Positions 43,604-53,150 of a DNA stretch of 64,000 bases are shown one piece after another. The stretch covers positions 1-64,000 of the forward strand of contig JBLHXN010000001.1 in assembly GCA_047630355.1 (NCBI GenBank). The letters are read 5' to 3'. The translations under genes and the position numbers were made by a program. Source of the DNA: JANQUM01 sp047630355. Lineage in GTDB: Bacteria > Bacteroidota > Bacteroidia > Cytophagales > Spirosomataceae. The number at the start of each line of letters is the position of its first letter. The first letter of the stretch is position 1. The notes beneath the pieces were generated by a model. It was not told the origin of the DNA. It did not search any database and saw nothing but the letters and a program-made list of their open reading frames with translations.

Positions 43604-45196
43604 TTAAGACTTTGGAGCAGCAGAAAGAATAGCTTTTGAGCAGCCAACTTCAAAGTCTTCAAAATTCTTATTGAATAACTTCGCCAAATGATTTAGTTGA
43701 GTTTTGTACGCTGTTTTGTCTTCCCATAAGTTTTCCGGAATCAAGATTTCATCGGGTACGTTTTTACAGATTGTAGGAAGTTCTAATCCAAAAACATCTT
43801 CACGGATAGTCGGGGCATTTTCTAACTCGCCGCTGTGAATAGCGTCGATAATTGCACGAGTATAGCTCAGCTTTATCCGTGAACCCACGCCGTAGCCGCC
43901 GCCGATCCAACCGGTATTCACCAGCCAGACATTTGTATCGTGTTCGTTTATTTTATCTGCTAAAAGTTCGGCGTATTTTGAAGGGTGCCAAACCATAAAC
44001 GCAGCTCCGAAACAAGCTGAAAACGTAGCGGAAGGTTCTTTAATGCCCATTTCTGTGCCCGCAACTTTGGCAGTGTAACCGCTGATGAAGTGATACATGG
44101 CTTGGTCGGCGGTAAGTTTGGAAACGGGTGGCAATACTCCGAAAGCATCGCAGGTTAGAAAAATTATGTTTTTGGGATGCCCGCCCACGCACGGAGTTTT
44201 GGCGTTCGGAATGTATTCAATGGGGTAAGAGGCACGGGTATTTTCTGTGAGTGAAATGTCGTCGTAATCTACGGCGTGCGTCACCGGATCGAAAACCACG
44301 TTTTCCAAAACCGTTCCGAATTTGATTGCCTGAAAAATTTCGGGTTCTTTCTCTGCACTCAGGTTAATTGCTTTTGCGTAACACCCGCCTTCAATATTAA
44401 AAACTCCGTTTTCTGTCCAGCAGTGTTCGTCATCACCGATCAATGCCCGGTTGGTATCGGCAGAGAGTGTTGTCTTACCTGTTCCGCTCAAACCAAAAAA
44501 TAGAGAAACGTCTTCTGACTTTCCTTCGTTCGCCGAGCAATGCATAGACATTACGCCAATTTTCGGCATCACGTAATTCATAATTGTGAAAATGCCTTTT
44601 TTCATTTCTCCGGCGTACTCCGTTCCCAAAATAACGAACTCTTTCCGTTCAAAACTCAAATCGACACTCGTGCGAGAGTTCATATAAGTAGTGTGCGGGT
44701 TTGCGGGAAATTCTCCGGCGTTGTAGATTACGTAATCCGGCTCGCCGAAGCTTTTGAGTTCTTCTTGTGTTGGGCGTATCATCATATTGTGCATGAACAA
44801 AGCATGATACGGACGGGTACAAATTACCCGAACTTTAATCTGATGCGATTTGTCCCATCCGGCGTAGCCGTCCACCACGTAAATTCGGGTACGGGTATTG
44901 AAGTAGTCAACGGCACGTTGCAAGTTAATGTCAAACGTGTGTTCGTCCATCCTTATATTGACATCGCCCCACCAAATATCATCTTTACTATCGGGGTGCT
45001 CAATAATACGTTTGTCTTTCGGGCTGCGTCCTGTCTTACTTCCTGATTGCAAAATGAGTGCTCCCTGATCCGAAATTGCCGCACCCCGATCATATGAAAT
45101 TGCGTTGGCGTATAATTTTGCGGGCGAAGCATTTCGGATAACTTTCTTGGGTGAAATCCCGTACTTTTCTAAGGAAAATTTTTGCGTTGTTTTCAT
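43604..45196 (-). CDS. pckA: Phosphoenolpyruvate carboxykinase (ATP)
   Basis: From ATG 45196 (MKTTQKFSLEKYGISPKKVI) the enzyme has 530 residues, the usual size; a TTG/ATG further upstream would overlap fbp. Motifs: RSPKDKRI near the substrate site, SMHCSANEG, the kinase loop FFGLSGTGKTTLSADTNRAL, IGDDEHCW, and LTCDAFGVLPPVSKL. It converts oxaloacetate and ATP to phosphoenolpyruvate, CO2 and ADP, the entry of TCA intermediates into gluconeogenesis. It begins two bases after the fbp stop, so both are made from one transcript. Placement next to an organic-acid uptake operon supports growth on C4 acids. Confidence 0.96.
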   Translation of the reverse strand: MKTTQKFSLEKYGISPKKVIRNASPAKLYANAISYDRGAAISDQGALILQSGSKTGRSPKDKRIIEHPDSKDDIWWGDVNIRMDEHTFDINLQRAVDYFNTRTRIYVVDGYAGWDKSHQIKVRVICTRPYHALFMHNMMIRPTQEELKSFGEPDYVIYNAGEFPANPHTTYMNSRTSVDLSFERKEFVILGTEYAGEMKKGIFTIMNYVMPKIGVMSMHCSANEGKSEDVSLFFGLSGTGKTTLSADTNRALIGDDEHCWTENGVFNIEGGCYAKAINLSAEKEPEIFQAIKFGTVLENVVFDPVTHAVDYDDISLTENTRASYPIEYIPNAKTPCVGGHPKNIIFLTCDAFGVLPPVSKLTADQAMYHFISGYTAKVAGTEMGIKEPSATFSACFGAAFMVWHPSKYAELLADKINEHDTNVWLVNTGWIGGGYGVGSRIKLSYTRAIIDAIHSGELENAPTIREDVFGLELPTICKNVPDEILIPENLWEDKTAYKTQLNHLAKLFNKNFEDFEVGCSKAILSAAPKS

Positions 45197-45197
45197 T

Positions 45198-46220
45198 TTA
45201 AGCGAGTGCTGGTTTGTGGGCAAATTTGAAATTTAAAAGCAAGTTTTCTATCATTTCTGCTGACCCTACGTAGTAAGGACATTTTTGGTGAATAGCTTCA
45301 ATCGGAATGTCTAGCGTCGGGTTGGTGCCGTCAGTGGAGAGTCCGTTCGCTTGTTCGGCGACAAACGCCAGCGGGTAACATTCGTAAAGCAACCGTAATT
45401 TACCTGTGGGGTGCACTGGAATGGGCGGGTAGAGATAAATACCGCCTTTGAACATATTGCGGTGGAAGTCTGCGACTAATGAGCCAATGTACCGACCCGA
45501 AAATTCTTTCAGTTTGCAACTTGTGAGGTAGGACTTTACTTGTGGCGGAAAGCTGTGGTAGTAACCTTCATTGGCAGAATACAACTCGCCATTTTTCGGG
45601 TATTCGAGCCTTTTGTGAGACAAGAAAAACTCGCCCAACGAGTTTTCAAGTGTAAAGGCATTCACCCCGTTTCCGGTTGTGTAAACAAGGATAGTAGAAG
45701 AGCCGTACAAGATATACCCGGCGGCTACTTGTGCCCTGCCGCCTTGTAGGAAGTCGTCAAGAGTGGCTTTTGTACCGACCGGACTCACCCTGCGGTAGAT
45801 GGAGAAAATTGTTCCGACGGAGACGTTCACATCAATATTGGAAGAACCGTCAAGCGGGTCTAACGCCACCACGTATTTCCCGTTTTTGTTTCCGGTGTGA
45901 ATAATGCCTTCGTCTTCTTCCGTGACTACGCCGCAGACCTCACCGCCGTTTGTCAAAGCCCGAATCATCCGGATATTGGCAATTACATCCAACTTTTGCT
46001 GTACTTCGCCGTGTGGGTTGCGTTCGTCATCCGCTCCGATAATGTCAATAAGCCCCGCCCGATTAATTTCACGGTTGAGGATTTTTCCCGCCAGGGCAAT
46101 GTCTCTCAATAACTGAGATAGCTCGCCCGAAGCGTACGAAAACTCTTTTTCGTGCCGTTTAATAAAGCGGTCAAGAGTTGTTCCTACGGGTAATGCCAGA
46201 GCATCAATGCGTTCTTTCAT
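45198..46220 (-). CDS. fbp: Fructose-1,6-bisphosphatase, class I
   Basis: The 340-residue protein has the class I signature DPLDGSSNIDVNVSVGTIFS (metal site near residue 118), VTEEDEG, EFSGRYIGSLVADFHRNM and GKLRLLYECYPLAFVAEQ. It hydrolyses fructose 1,6-bisphosphate to fructose 6-phosphate, the last committed step of gluconeogenesis. It is the first gene of the fbp-pckA unit and two bases separate it from pckA. No allosteric site can be judged from motif alone. Confidence 0.96.
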   Translation of the reverse strand: MKERIDALALPVGTTLDRFIKRHEKEFSYASGELSQLLRDIALAGKILNREINRAGLIDIIGADDERNPHGEVQQKLDVIANIRMIRALTNGGEVCGVVTEEDEGIIHTGNKNGKYVVALDPLDGSSNIDVNVSVGTIFSIYRRVSPVGTKATLDDFLQGGRAQVAAGYILYGSSTILVYTTGNGVNAFTLENSLGEFFLSHKRLEYPKNGELYSANEGYYHSFPPQVKSYLTSCKLKEFSGRYIGSLVADFHRNMFKGGIYLYPPIPVHPTGKLRLLYECYPLAFVAEQANGLSTDGTNPTLDIPIEAIHQKCPYYVGSAEMIENLLLNFKFAHKPALA

Positions 46221-46408
46221 TTCTTAATTTTATTGAAGTGTAATCGTTCAACAAAATTAGGAAATTTCTCTACGCTTTAGATGTGATTTGTGCAACTATT
46301 TATTTGCAAAAGACAATTGTTGGCAATTGGTCATTTTTACTTCATTTATGGATTATGCGGATAACAAAATCCCCAATTATATTTGGTGATGAAAAGAAAG
46401 TTTTAGAA

Positions 46409-47398
46409 TTAGCTTATCAAAGACCCGCTATCATAAGTTTTCGTTTCACCATTTTGGTTAATGGCGTAATTAAAGCCTTTTTGAATAGCGAATGCTCCGT
46501 GTTCTCCTTTTTTGTTGATGGCAAGAAACCCAACTTGGTATTCGGCGTAATCTCCGAGTTTGTCAGCAATTCGCTTTACACCCGCTTCGCAGGCTTCTTG
46601 CGGCGTCATGCCTTGTCGCATTAACTCTACGATTAGAAACGAACCGCAGGTTTTCATCACCAATTCGCCTAAACCCGTGGCAACGGCTCCGCCCACTTCG
46701 TCGTCTACGTACATCCCGGCTCCAATAATTGGAGAATCCCCGACGCGTCCGTGCATTTTAAAAGCCGCTCCGCTGGTGGTGCAAGCTCCCGCAATTTTGT
46801 TGCTTTTGTCAATCGCCATAATGCCGATGGTATCGTGCAATTCAACGTTGATTATTGGTTTGTACTCAGATTTTACCTTCCATTCTTCCCACGCTTTTTT
46901 AGCATTTTCGGTTAGCATTTCTTCCTGTTGAAAACCTTCTGATACGGCAAACTCTAATGCTCCTTTTCCGCTTAACATTACGTGCGGCGTATTTTCCATC
47001 ACTTTTCGGGCTACAGAAATCGGGTGCTTGATATTTTGTAAATACGTTACCGAGCCGCAATTCATGGTATGATCCATAATACAGGCATCAAGCGTGACGT
47101 TGCCGTCACGGTCAGGAAAGCCTCCATAACCCACGCTGGTGTCATTTGGGTCGGCCTCAGGAACACGAGCTCCGGCTTCTACGGCGTCAAGAGCCGTTTT
47201 TCTATCAGTTATTTTTGTCATTGCGGCATCAACTGCTCCGGTATTTGGTGCCCAGGTTGCAATAGAAATAGGTAAAGCTGCTACTGAGTTTGGGTTAGAT
47301 ATTCCTCCTGAAACTTTTTTGTCTTGGGTGGTTGTGCAAGCAGTTACGGCGGCGGCGGACGCAATTACGCCCGTTTGGATAAAATTTCTTCTTTTCAT
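46409..47398 (-). CDS. Glycosylasparaginase (N4-(beta-N-acetylglucosaminyl)-L-asparaginase) family, lipoprotein
   Basis: A 329-residue Ntn-hydrolase precursor. The signal (MKRRNFIQTGVIASAAAVTA) has an RR-type start and ends in a lipobox-like VTAC. The catalytic Thr is in ELHDTIGIMAIDKSNKIAGA, the site of autocleavage (near residue 193), preceded by the alpha-subunit motif SVGYGGFPDRDGNVTLDACI. Substrate-binding GRVGDSPIIGAGMYVDDEVG and TGLGE follow. The enzyme releases aspartate from the Asn-GlcNAc linkage of glycoproteins or acts on isoaspartyl peptides. Bacterial homologues of flavastacin-producing bacteria have this activity. A Tat-like signal and lipoprotein anchor would place it in the periplasm. 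Confidence 0.85.
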   Translation of the reverse strand: MKRRNFIQTGVIASAAAVTACTTTQDKKVSGGISNPNSVAALPISIATWAPNTGAVDAAMTKITDRKTALDAVEAGARVPEADPNDTSVGYGGFPDRDGNVTLDACIMDHTMNCGSVTYLQNIKHPISVARKVMENTPHVMLSGKGALEFAVSEGFQQEEMLTENAKKAWEEWKVKSEYKPIINVELHDTIGIMAIDKSNKIAGACTTSGAAFKMHGRVGDSPIIGAGMYVDDEVGGAVATGLGELVMKTCGSFLIVELMRQGMTPQEACEAGVKRIADKLGDYAEYQVGFLAINKKGEHGAFAIQKGFNYAINQNGETKTYDSGSLIS

Positions 47399-47418
47399 AA
47401 AGTTGGGTCAGAGAGGTT

Positions 47419-47436
47419 TCCCGATAGTTATCGGGA
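47419..47436. repeat. 18-bp palindrome TCCCGATA-GT-TATCGGGA
   Basis: An interrupted palindrome in the gap upstream of the asparaginase gene, of the same type as 21905-21922 and 63061-63074. Confidence 0.7.
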
Positions 47437-47562
47437 TTAGATTAGAGGTTTCGAGTACTCGCAGTAATTTTATCGTAAATAACGAAAGGTAGTGGAGAAA
47501 TGCAATTTGTTATTGATATCTGAAGTATTAATAATTTCAGACACAATTAAATATAGTAAGAA

Positions 47563-47979
47563 TTACCGCAACCTTTTGAAAAAATCACGAATTATTGTCT
47601 GGCATTCTTTCTCCAGCATTCCTGAAATAATTTCTGTCTTGGGGTGAGTAATTCTTTGTGAAATTCCTGAAAAACCTCGTTTGTCATCTGGTGCTCCGAA
47701 GACTATTCGATCAATCTGCGACCACGCCAACGCCCCGGCACACATTACACAGGGTTCGAGCGTGACATATAAAGTACAATCTTTCAAATACTTTGCTCCT
47801 AAATATTGTGAAGCGGCGGATATGGCAAGAATTTCGGCGTGAGCGGTTACGTCGTTCAGTTTTTCGGTTTGGTTGTAACCTTTACCAATAATCCTGCCGC
47901 CTTCGGCTACTATTATTGCTCCAACCGGGATTTCGCCTTCGTCAAAAGCTGTGGCGGCGAGTTGGAGGGCTTTGTTCAT
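47563..47979 (-). CDS. tadA: tRNA-specific adenosine deaminase
   Basis: From ATG 47979 (MNKALQLAATAFDEGEIPVG) the protein has 138 residues. The zinc site is complete: VTAHAEILAI (His and catalytic Glu near residue 49) and LEPCVMCAGALAWSQI (two Cys near 79-82). Further upstream in frame FTHEYF matches what TadA proteins carry before this Met, so a non-ATG start seven to nine codons earlier (for example ATT) is possible. It deaminates A34 of tRNA-Arg to inosine. Divergent from nadC. Confidence 0.9.
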   Translation of the reverse strand: MNKALQLAATAFDEGEIPVGAIIVAEGGRIIGKGYNQTEKLNDVTAHAEILAISAASQYLGAKYLKDCTLYVTLEPCVMCAGALAWSQIDRIVFGAPDDKRGFSGISQRITHPKTEIISGMLEKECQTIIRDFFKRLR

Positions 47980-48143
47980 AAAATATTCGTGGGTAAAAAT
48001 CGGGTAGCTTGCCAAAGGGAAATTGATTATTTTTGAATTCGTGGAACAACTATTTACAGAATACGAATAAAACAGACTTCGCGAATTAACGTTAATTTGC
48101 AGTATAATTATAAGATAATCTACCAATACATTACTTCCAAAGT

Positions 48144-48998
48144 ATGAACTACCTCACAGAAGAAAATATAAACACATTTATTCAAGCTGCTTTGCTGGAA
48201 GATATTGCTGAAGGCGATCATACGTCACTTTCCACGATTCCTGAATCAGCCGAAGGGAAAGCCCGATTATTGGTGAAAGGTGATGGTATTTTAGCGGGTG
48301 TAGAGCTGGCAAAGCATATCTTTAAAGCCGTGGACGAAAAACTCCATGTGCAAACATTATTAAACGACGGTGACCCGATAAAGTACGGAGATGTTGCTTT
48401 TTACGTAAACGGTCCCGACCGTTCTATCCTAACCGCTGAGCGATTAGTACTAAATTGCATGCAACGCATGAGCGGTATTGCAACGGTTACTAACGAAATT
48501 GTAAAGAAGTTAGAAGGCACTAAATGCAAAGTTTTAGACACCCGCAAAACTACCCCGAACTTTCGTTTACCCGAAAAGTGGGCGGTTAAAATTGGCGGCG
48601 GTGTGAACCACCGTTACGGGCTGTTTGACATGATTTTAATAAAAGATAATCACGTAGATTACGCCGGAGGAATTAAAAATGCGTTGCTTTCAGCTCAAAA
48701 GTATTTGGCTGAAAACAAGAAGATTTTACCAATCGAAATCGAAGTTAGAAACTTGGATGAATTAAGAGAGGTTCTTGAAATCGGAGGGGTGATTCGAATT
48801 ATGCTCGATAATTTCAGTTTTGAAAAAATCCGTGAAGCGTTAGAAATTATCGACAGACGTTTTCCCGTGGAAGCATCCGGAGGTATTACGCCGGAAACCG
48901 TTCGTGAATACGCTGAATGTGGCGTAGATTATGTATCAATGGGCTACCTCACGCATTCAGTCACAAGCCTGGACTTGAGTTTGAAAGCAGTGAGGTAG
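48144..48998 (+). CDS. nadC: Nicotinate-nucleotide pyrophosphorylase (carboxylating)
   Basis: The 284-residue protein has the quinolinate phosphoribosyltransferase motifs: LLEDIAEGDHTSLSTIPE near the N-terminus, ERLVLNCMQRMSGIAT, VLDTRKTTPNFRLPEKWAVK with the substrate-binding Arg/Lys, GGGVNHRYGLFDMILIKDNH, and the barrel end EASGGITPETVREYAECGVD. It makes nicotinate mononucleotide from quinolinate and PRPP in NAD synthesis. No nadA or nadB in the window. Confidence 0.95.
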   Translation: MNYLTEENINTFIQAALLEDIAEGDHTSLSTIPESAEGKARLLVKGDGILAGVELAKHIFKAVDEKLHVQTLLNDGDPIKYGDVAFYVNGPDRSILTAERLVLNCMQRMSGIATVTNEIVKKLEGTKCKVLDTRKTTPNFRLPEKWAVKIGGGVNHRYGLFDMILIKDNHVDYAGGIKNALLSAQKYLAENKKILPIEIEVRNLDELREVLEIGGVIRIMLDNFSFEKIREALEIIDRRFPVEASGGITPETVREYAECGVDYVSMGYLTHSVTSLDLSLKAVR

Positions 48999-49061
48999 AT
49001 GTTAGGTTCTGGATGCTCGATGTTGAGAAAAATAGAACCCTCATTTTAGAGCTGGGGTCAT

Positions 49062-49535
49062 TTACGCTATTTCCTGCTTACGCTTCTTCCGAATGTCGTA
49101 TTTCTTCGGAGCAAACAGAAAACCGAAAGCTTCTGCACCTCCTTTAGAGTGTACCTTATGATGCACAAAGTGAGCATTCATAATGCGTTTCATGTATTCG
49201 CTTTTGGCGGTGTATTTGAATTTTATACGACGGTGAACGATCAGGTCGTGAAAAACAAAATACGAAATTCCGTAAAGGGAAACACCAAGACCAAAGTAGG
49301 TGAGATACCAGAAATCTGGGTGCGTATTTCCGTAAATAATCGTAGAGGAGGCCAAAATACTAAAGACTACGGCGTAGTAGTCGTTCTTTTCAAAAAAGCC
49401 CTTGTGATGATTGTGGTGGTCAGCGTGCCACTTCCAGCCAATGCCGTGCATGATATATTTGTGCATAAACCACGCAATACCTTCCATCAAAGCGAACGTC
49501 CCCAAAACAATCGAAACTTTCAAAACTATATCCAT
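49062..49535 (-). CDS. crtZ: Beta-carotene hydroxylase
   Basis: From ATG 49535 (MDIVLKVSIVLGTFALMEGI) the protein has 157 residues, the usual size. All four His motifs of the fatty-acid-hydroxylase/CrtZ fold are present: HKYIMHG, WHADHHNHHKGFF, HDLIVHRR and HFVHHKVHSKGG. Four membrane helices are predicted. The enzyme adds hydroxyl groups to carotene ionone rings, giving zeaxanthin, so the organism is probably yellow to orange pigmented. No other crt gene is close. Confidence 0.93.
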   Translation of the reverse strand: MDIVLKVSIVLGTFALMEGIAWFMHKYIMHGIGWKWHADHHNHHKGFFEKNDYYAVVFSILASSTIIYGNTHPDFWYLTYFGLGVSLYGISYFVFHDLIVHRRIKFKYTAKSEYMKRIMNAHFVHHKVHSKGGAEAFGFLFAPKKYDIRKKRKQEIA

Positions 49536-49663
49536 CAAACATAATATTTTTAGTGAATCAAAATCTTTAAACGCAAAATTAAAAGCCATTGTTTGAACCC
49601 CAACTGATTAAGGCTTTTATTTGTAGTAAATACTATAACCCGCTGTTCAAAACTAAGTCAAAC

Positions 49664-51304
49664 ATGAAAATAAAACATATTGCTACTATTTTTGCAATTA
49701 TAATAGCTCAATTTGGGTGCGTAAATACCCCTCCCACCATTGCTGAAACTCCAGCAGGTGAGCAGCCGTCACACCCGAAACTTGTTGTGGGTATTGTGGT
49801 TGACCAAATGCGGTACGATTACCTCTACCGCTTCTATGACCGCTACGGCGAAGATGGCTTGAAGCGTTTGATGGACGAAGGTTTTAACTGCCGTAATAAC
49901 CATTACCATTACGCAACAACCGTGACTGGTCCGGGTCACGCTCACATTTACAACGGTTCGGTTCCTGCTATTTCGGGAATCATTGGTAATAGCTGGCACG
50001 ACCGTAATACGGGAGAAGACATGTATGTTGCTGCTGATTCTACGGTAAGTTTGATTGGCGAAGGCTCAAAAGGGGCTGGAGAGATGTCTCCGAAAAATAT
50101 GCTCGTAACATCCATCACGGATCAGTTACGCTTGGCGAATGAATTTCAATCGAAAGTTGTGGGTGTTGCCATCAAAGACCGTGGAGCAATTTTACCCGTT
50201 GGACACACCGGAGACGCTTATTGGTACGACTCTCGTAACGGAAACTGGATAACCAGCTCATTCTACAAAAAAGAACTTCCGACTTGGGTGAAATCATTTA
50301 ACGACCTGAAACTTCCTGCGAGTTACATCAAAGAAATGTGGACTCCACTTTACGATATAAATTCGTACGTAGAAAGTGAAGACGATGATCAGCCGTACGA
50401 AGCATCTATCTCAGGTGAAAGCGGTGCTGTATTCCCGCACAAAGTGACCATGGGAAGTATTGCTCAAACGCCTTACGGAAATTATTTGACCCGTGATTTT
50501 GCCATCGCGGCAATTGAAGGTGAAAACTTGGGTAAAGGAAAAGCAACCGACTTTCTGGCGGTCAGTTTCTCAACGCCTGATTACGCCGGTCACGCTTTTG
50601 GTCCGCACTCGAAAGAAATCGAAGACATTTACCTGCGGTTTGACAAAGACATCGAATTGTTATTGGATTATCTTGATACGAATATTGGCGAAGGAGAGTA
50701 TACTGTTTTTCTAACGGCTGATCACGGCGTCGCGGACATTCCTTCGTTCACCCGTAAAAACAAAATTGCTGGCGGATTACTAACCGGAAGTGAAATTTCT
50801 GAACCCATCAGAAAGGCAATTGAAGGAAAATATGGCGAAGGCAAATGGGTCGAGTCTTTCGATAATTATCAGCTGTACCTGAACCACGAATTGATGAAAG
50901 AAAAAAACGTTTCGGTGGAAGATATTTTCAAAGTAATACGTCCGGCTTTGATTCGTCAGGAAGGAATCTATGAAGTAGTGGATTTGACAAACCTATCTAA
51001 AACCTCGATTCCTGAATTCTACAAAGAAAAGGTAATCAATATGTACAACCCAAAGCGAAGCGGAGACCTGATGGTATTAGTTGAGCCATCGTGGCTGGTA
51101 GGTTATACGAAGGGCACAACTCACGGAAGTATGTGGTCTTATGATACGCACGTGCCGCTTTTGTGGTACGGTTGGGGTATTAAGAAAGGTGAAACCGTCA
51201 AAAATACGTATATTTCGGATATAGCCCCGACACTCGCTATCTTGTTAAAAATACTGGAACCCAACGGAAGTGTCGGCAAGCCGATTGAAGATTTGTTTGA
51301 TTGA
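49664..51304 (+). CDS. Alkaline phosphatase superfamily protein (PafA-like)
   Basis: From ATG 49664 (MKIKHIATIFAIIIAQFGCV) the protein has 546 residues; an upstream in-frame start adds 25 residues without a signal character. The N-terminus is an export signal, with a Cys that could be lipidated (lipobox QFGC is not canonical). The metal and nucleophile sites are VVGIVVDQMRYDYLYRF, the Thr in HYATTVTGPGHAHIYNG, STPDYAGHAFGPHSKEIEDI and FLTADHGVAD. This is the order of PafA-like phosphatases (Thr nucleophile) that release phosphate from many phosphomonoesters in the periplasm. It starts near the divergent crtZ. Confidence 0.88.
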   Translation: MKIKHIATIFAIIIAQFGCVNTPPTIAETPAGEQPSHPKLVVGIVVDQMRYDYLYRFYDRYGEDGLKRLMDEGFNCRNNHYHYATTVTGPGHAHIYNGSVPAISGIIGNSWHDRNTGEDMYVAADSTVSLIGEGSKGAGEMSPKNMLVTSITDQLRLANEFQSKVVGVAIKDRGAILPVGHTGDAYWYDSRNGNWITSSFYKKELPTWVKSFNDLKLPASYIKEMWTPLYDINSYVESEDDDQPYEASISGESGAVFPHKVTMGSIAQTPYGNYLTRDFAIAAIEGENLGKGKATDFLAVSFSTPDYAGHAFGPHSKEIEDIYLRFDKDIELLLDYLDTNIGEGEYTVFLTADHGVADIPSFTRKNKIAGGLLTGSEISEPIRKAIEGKYGEGKWVESFDNYQLYLNHELMKEKNVSVEDIFKVIRPALIRQEGIYEVVDLTNLSKTSIPEFYKEKVINMYNPKRSGDLMVLVEPSWLVGYTKGTTHGSMWSYDTHVPLLWYGWGIKKGETVKNTYISDIAPTLAILLKILEPNGSVGKPIEDLFD

Positions 51305-51445
51305 AATTCGGATGTTAGACTTCTGATATTTGATGCTGGTTTGATTCAAAAAATCAGGCAAAACCTCTGTGTCATTCCGTGAAGTCTGGGTTTTCTCAGT
51401 CAAAAAGTTCGCGGTAAAAAAATTATAGTTATAAAATGTCAATTT

Positions 51446-52930
51446 ATGTTCTCAGATAAAGACCTCAAACAAATAGAAAAACGCGGGAGTGAAATAGCTA
51501 CCGTAGAGCAACAAATAGAAAACTTCAAAACGGGTTTCCCGTTTATGGTCGCTGACCGTGCCGCCACTATCGGTGATGGAGTTATTGAACTCGACGGCTC
51601 TGATTTACGCATCAACGCTGCTCTTTTTGACAGCCAAGCTCCGAAATTGAAATTACTGAAATTTGTTCCCGCATCGGGTGCAGCCAGCCGAATGTTTAAA
51701 GGACTTTTTGCGGCAAAAGACGAAGGTAAATCCGACGAAAAAACGGAACAATTCTTCGAGAAATTAAAAGACTTTGCATTTTACAAAAGCCTCGCAGAAG
51801 TTGTTGAGAGCGAAGATGATAAACAGGAGGTTTTGGAAAAGCTTCTGGCCGAAAGCGGTTTGGATTACGGTAATCTTCCCAAAGGATTATTAGAGTTTCA
51901 CAAGTACGGAGGTGCGACTCGTACTGCCGTAGAAGAGCATTTAGTGGAAGGGGCTTTGTACGCTAATAAGCACGGGCGGGTGCGTTTACACTTTACCGTT
52001 TCGCCGGAGCATAAAAAGAAATTCAAAGCATTACTGAGTAGCGTTGTCCCGGATTACGAAGCTAAGTTCAATGTAAAGTACAATATCACTTTTTCAGAAC
52101 AAAAGCCTGCTACCGATACCATCGCCGTAGATATGGAAAACGAACCGTTCCGTCTGGAAAATGGTAGTATTTTGTTCCGTCCGGCGGGACACGGAGCGTT
52201 GCTTGAAAATCTCAACGAACAAGATGCTGACATCATTTTTATTAAGAATATTGACAACGTTGTTCCCGATCATCTAAAAGGCGAAACCGTCATTTATAAA
52301 AAAGCGTTGGCGGGAATTTTAATAAATACCAAGAAGCAAATTGCTTCGTATTTGAAGCGTTTAGGAAAAGAAGAAGTAACCGCTTACATGGTGCAGAAAG
52401 TTGCCCGTTTCTTAAAAAGTGACTTGTGCATTGAGCCGCCAAGAGGCTTCCGTAACTGGGGTTTTGAAGAGAAAATGGCTTATTGCAAGGAAAAGCTTAA
52501 CCGCCCAATTCGGGTGTGTGGTATGGTGAAAAATGTGGGAGAACCCGGCGGTGGTCCGTTTTGGGCGAAAAACGACGACGATTCCGTTTCGTTGCACATT
52601 GTGGAGTCCGCTCAGTTTGATATGGACAACAAAAAGCAACAAGCCATCTTTGAAAACGCCACGCATTTCAACCCCGTTGATTTGATTGTTTCGACAAAAG
52701 ATTTCGAGAAAAAACCGTTTGACTTACTGCAATTCCGTGATGCAAAAACGGGTTTTGTCACCGGAAAATCCATGAACGGAAAAGAACTACAAGCTCAGGA
52801 ATTACCCGGCCTCTGGAATGGCTCAATGGCGGATTGGAATACGCTCTTTGTGGAAGTGCCATTGATTACATTCAACCCTGTAAAAACGGTGAACGACTTG
52901 CTGAGAGCCGAGCATCAGCCGGAGGGGTGA
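51446..52930 (+). CDS. DUF4301 protein
   Basis: A 494-residue cytosolic protein with the DUF4301 hallmarks: LLKFVPASGAASRMFKGLFA near residues 70-90, EFHKYGGATRTAVEEHLVEG, FRPAGHGALLENLNEQDADI and FIKNIDNVVPDH, then GMVKNVGEPGGGPFWAKN. The PASGAASRMFK and RPAGHGALLENL segments look like a nucleotidyltransferase-type sugar-nucleotide fold, so enzymatic activity on a nucleotide or sugar is plausible but not shown. It is common in Bacteroidota and its role is not known to me. Ends just before a terminator. Confidence 0.88.
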   Translation: MFSDKDLKQIEKRGSEIATVEQQIENFKTGFPFMVADRAATIGDGVIELDGSDLRINAALFDSQAPKLKLLKFVPASGAASRMFKGLFAAKDEGKSDEKTEQFFEKLKDFAFYKSLAEVVESEDDKQEVLEKLLAESGLDYGNLPKGLLEFHKYGGATRTAVEEHLVEGALYANKHGRVRLHFTVSPEHKKKFKALLSSVVPDYEAKFNVKYNITFSEQKPATDTIAVDMENEPFRLENGSILFRPAGHGALLENLNEQDADIIFIKNIDNVVPDHLKGETVIYKKALAGILINTKKQIASYLKRLGKEEVTAYMVQKVARFLKSDLCIEPPRGFRNWGFEEKMAYCKEKLNRPIRVCGMVKNVGEPGGGPFWAKNDDDSVSLHIVESAQFDMDNKKQQAIFENATHFNPVDLIVSTKDFEKKPFDLLQFRDAKTGFVTGKSMNGKELQAQELPGLWNGSMADWNTLFVEVPLITFNPVKTVNDLLRAEHQPEG

Positions 52931-52957
52931 ATTTTTGGGTAGAATTTATATATCCCC

Positions 52958-52988
52958 CCCCCATGACTGTTTTAGTTGTGGGGGTTTT
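52958..52988 (+). terminator. Intrinsic terminator after DUF4301 gene
   Basis: CCCCCATGACT pairs with AGTTGTGGGGG (two wobble pairs) around a five-base loop, followed by TTTT. A run of nine C residues (52954-52962) is part of the left arm. Confidence 0.75.
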
Positions 52989-53150
52989 GTTTTTATTGCA
53001 CCTCAAGTTATTCTAAGAGGTTAATTATCTTTAGTACGACATACTTATGTAAGTAATTGCGTGCTAAAGAGGAGTGGTATTTTATAATATTTGGGGAAAG
53101 AGCATTTTACGTGCTTTCACTTAAATACTATTTTCACGAAGAACATATTA

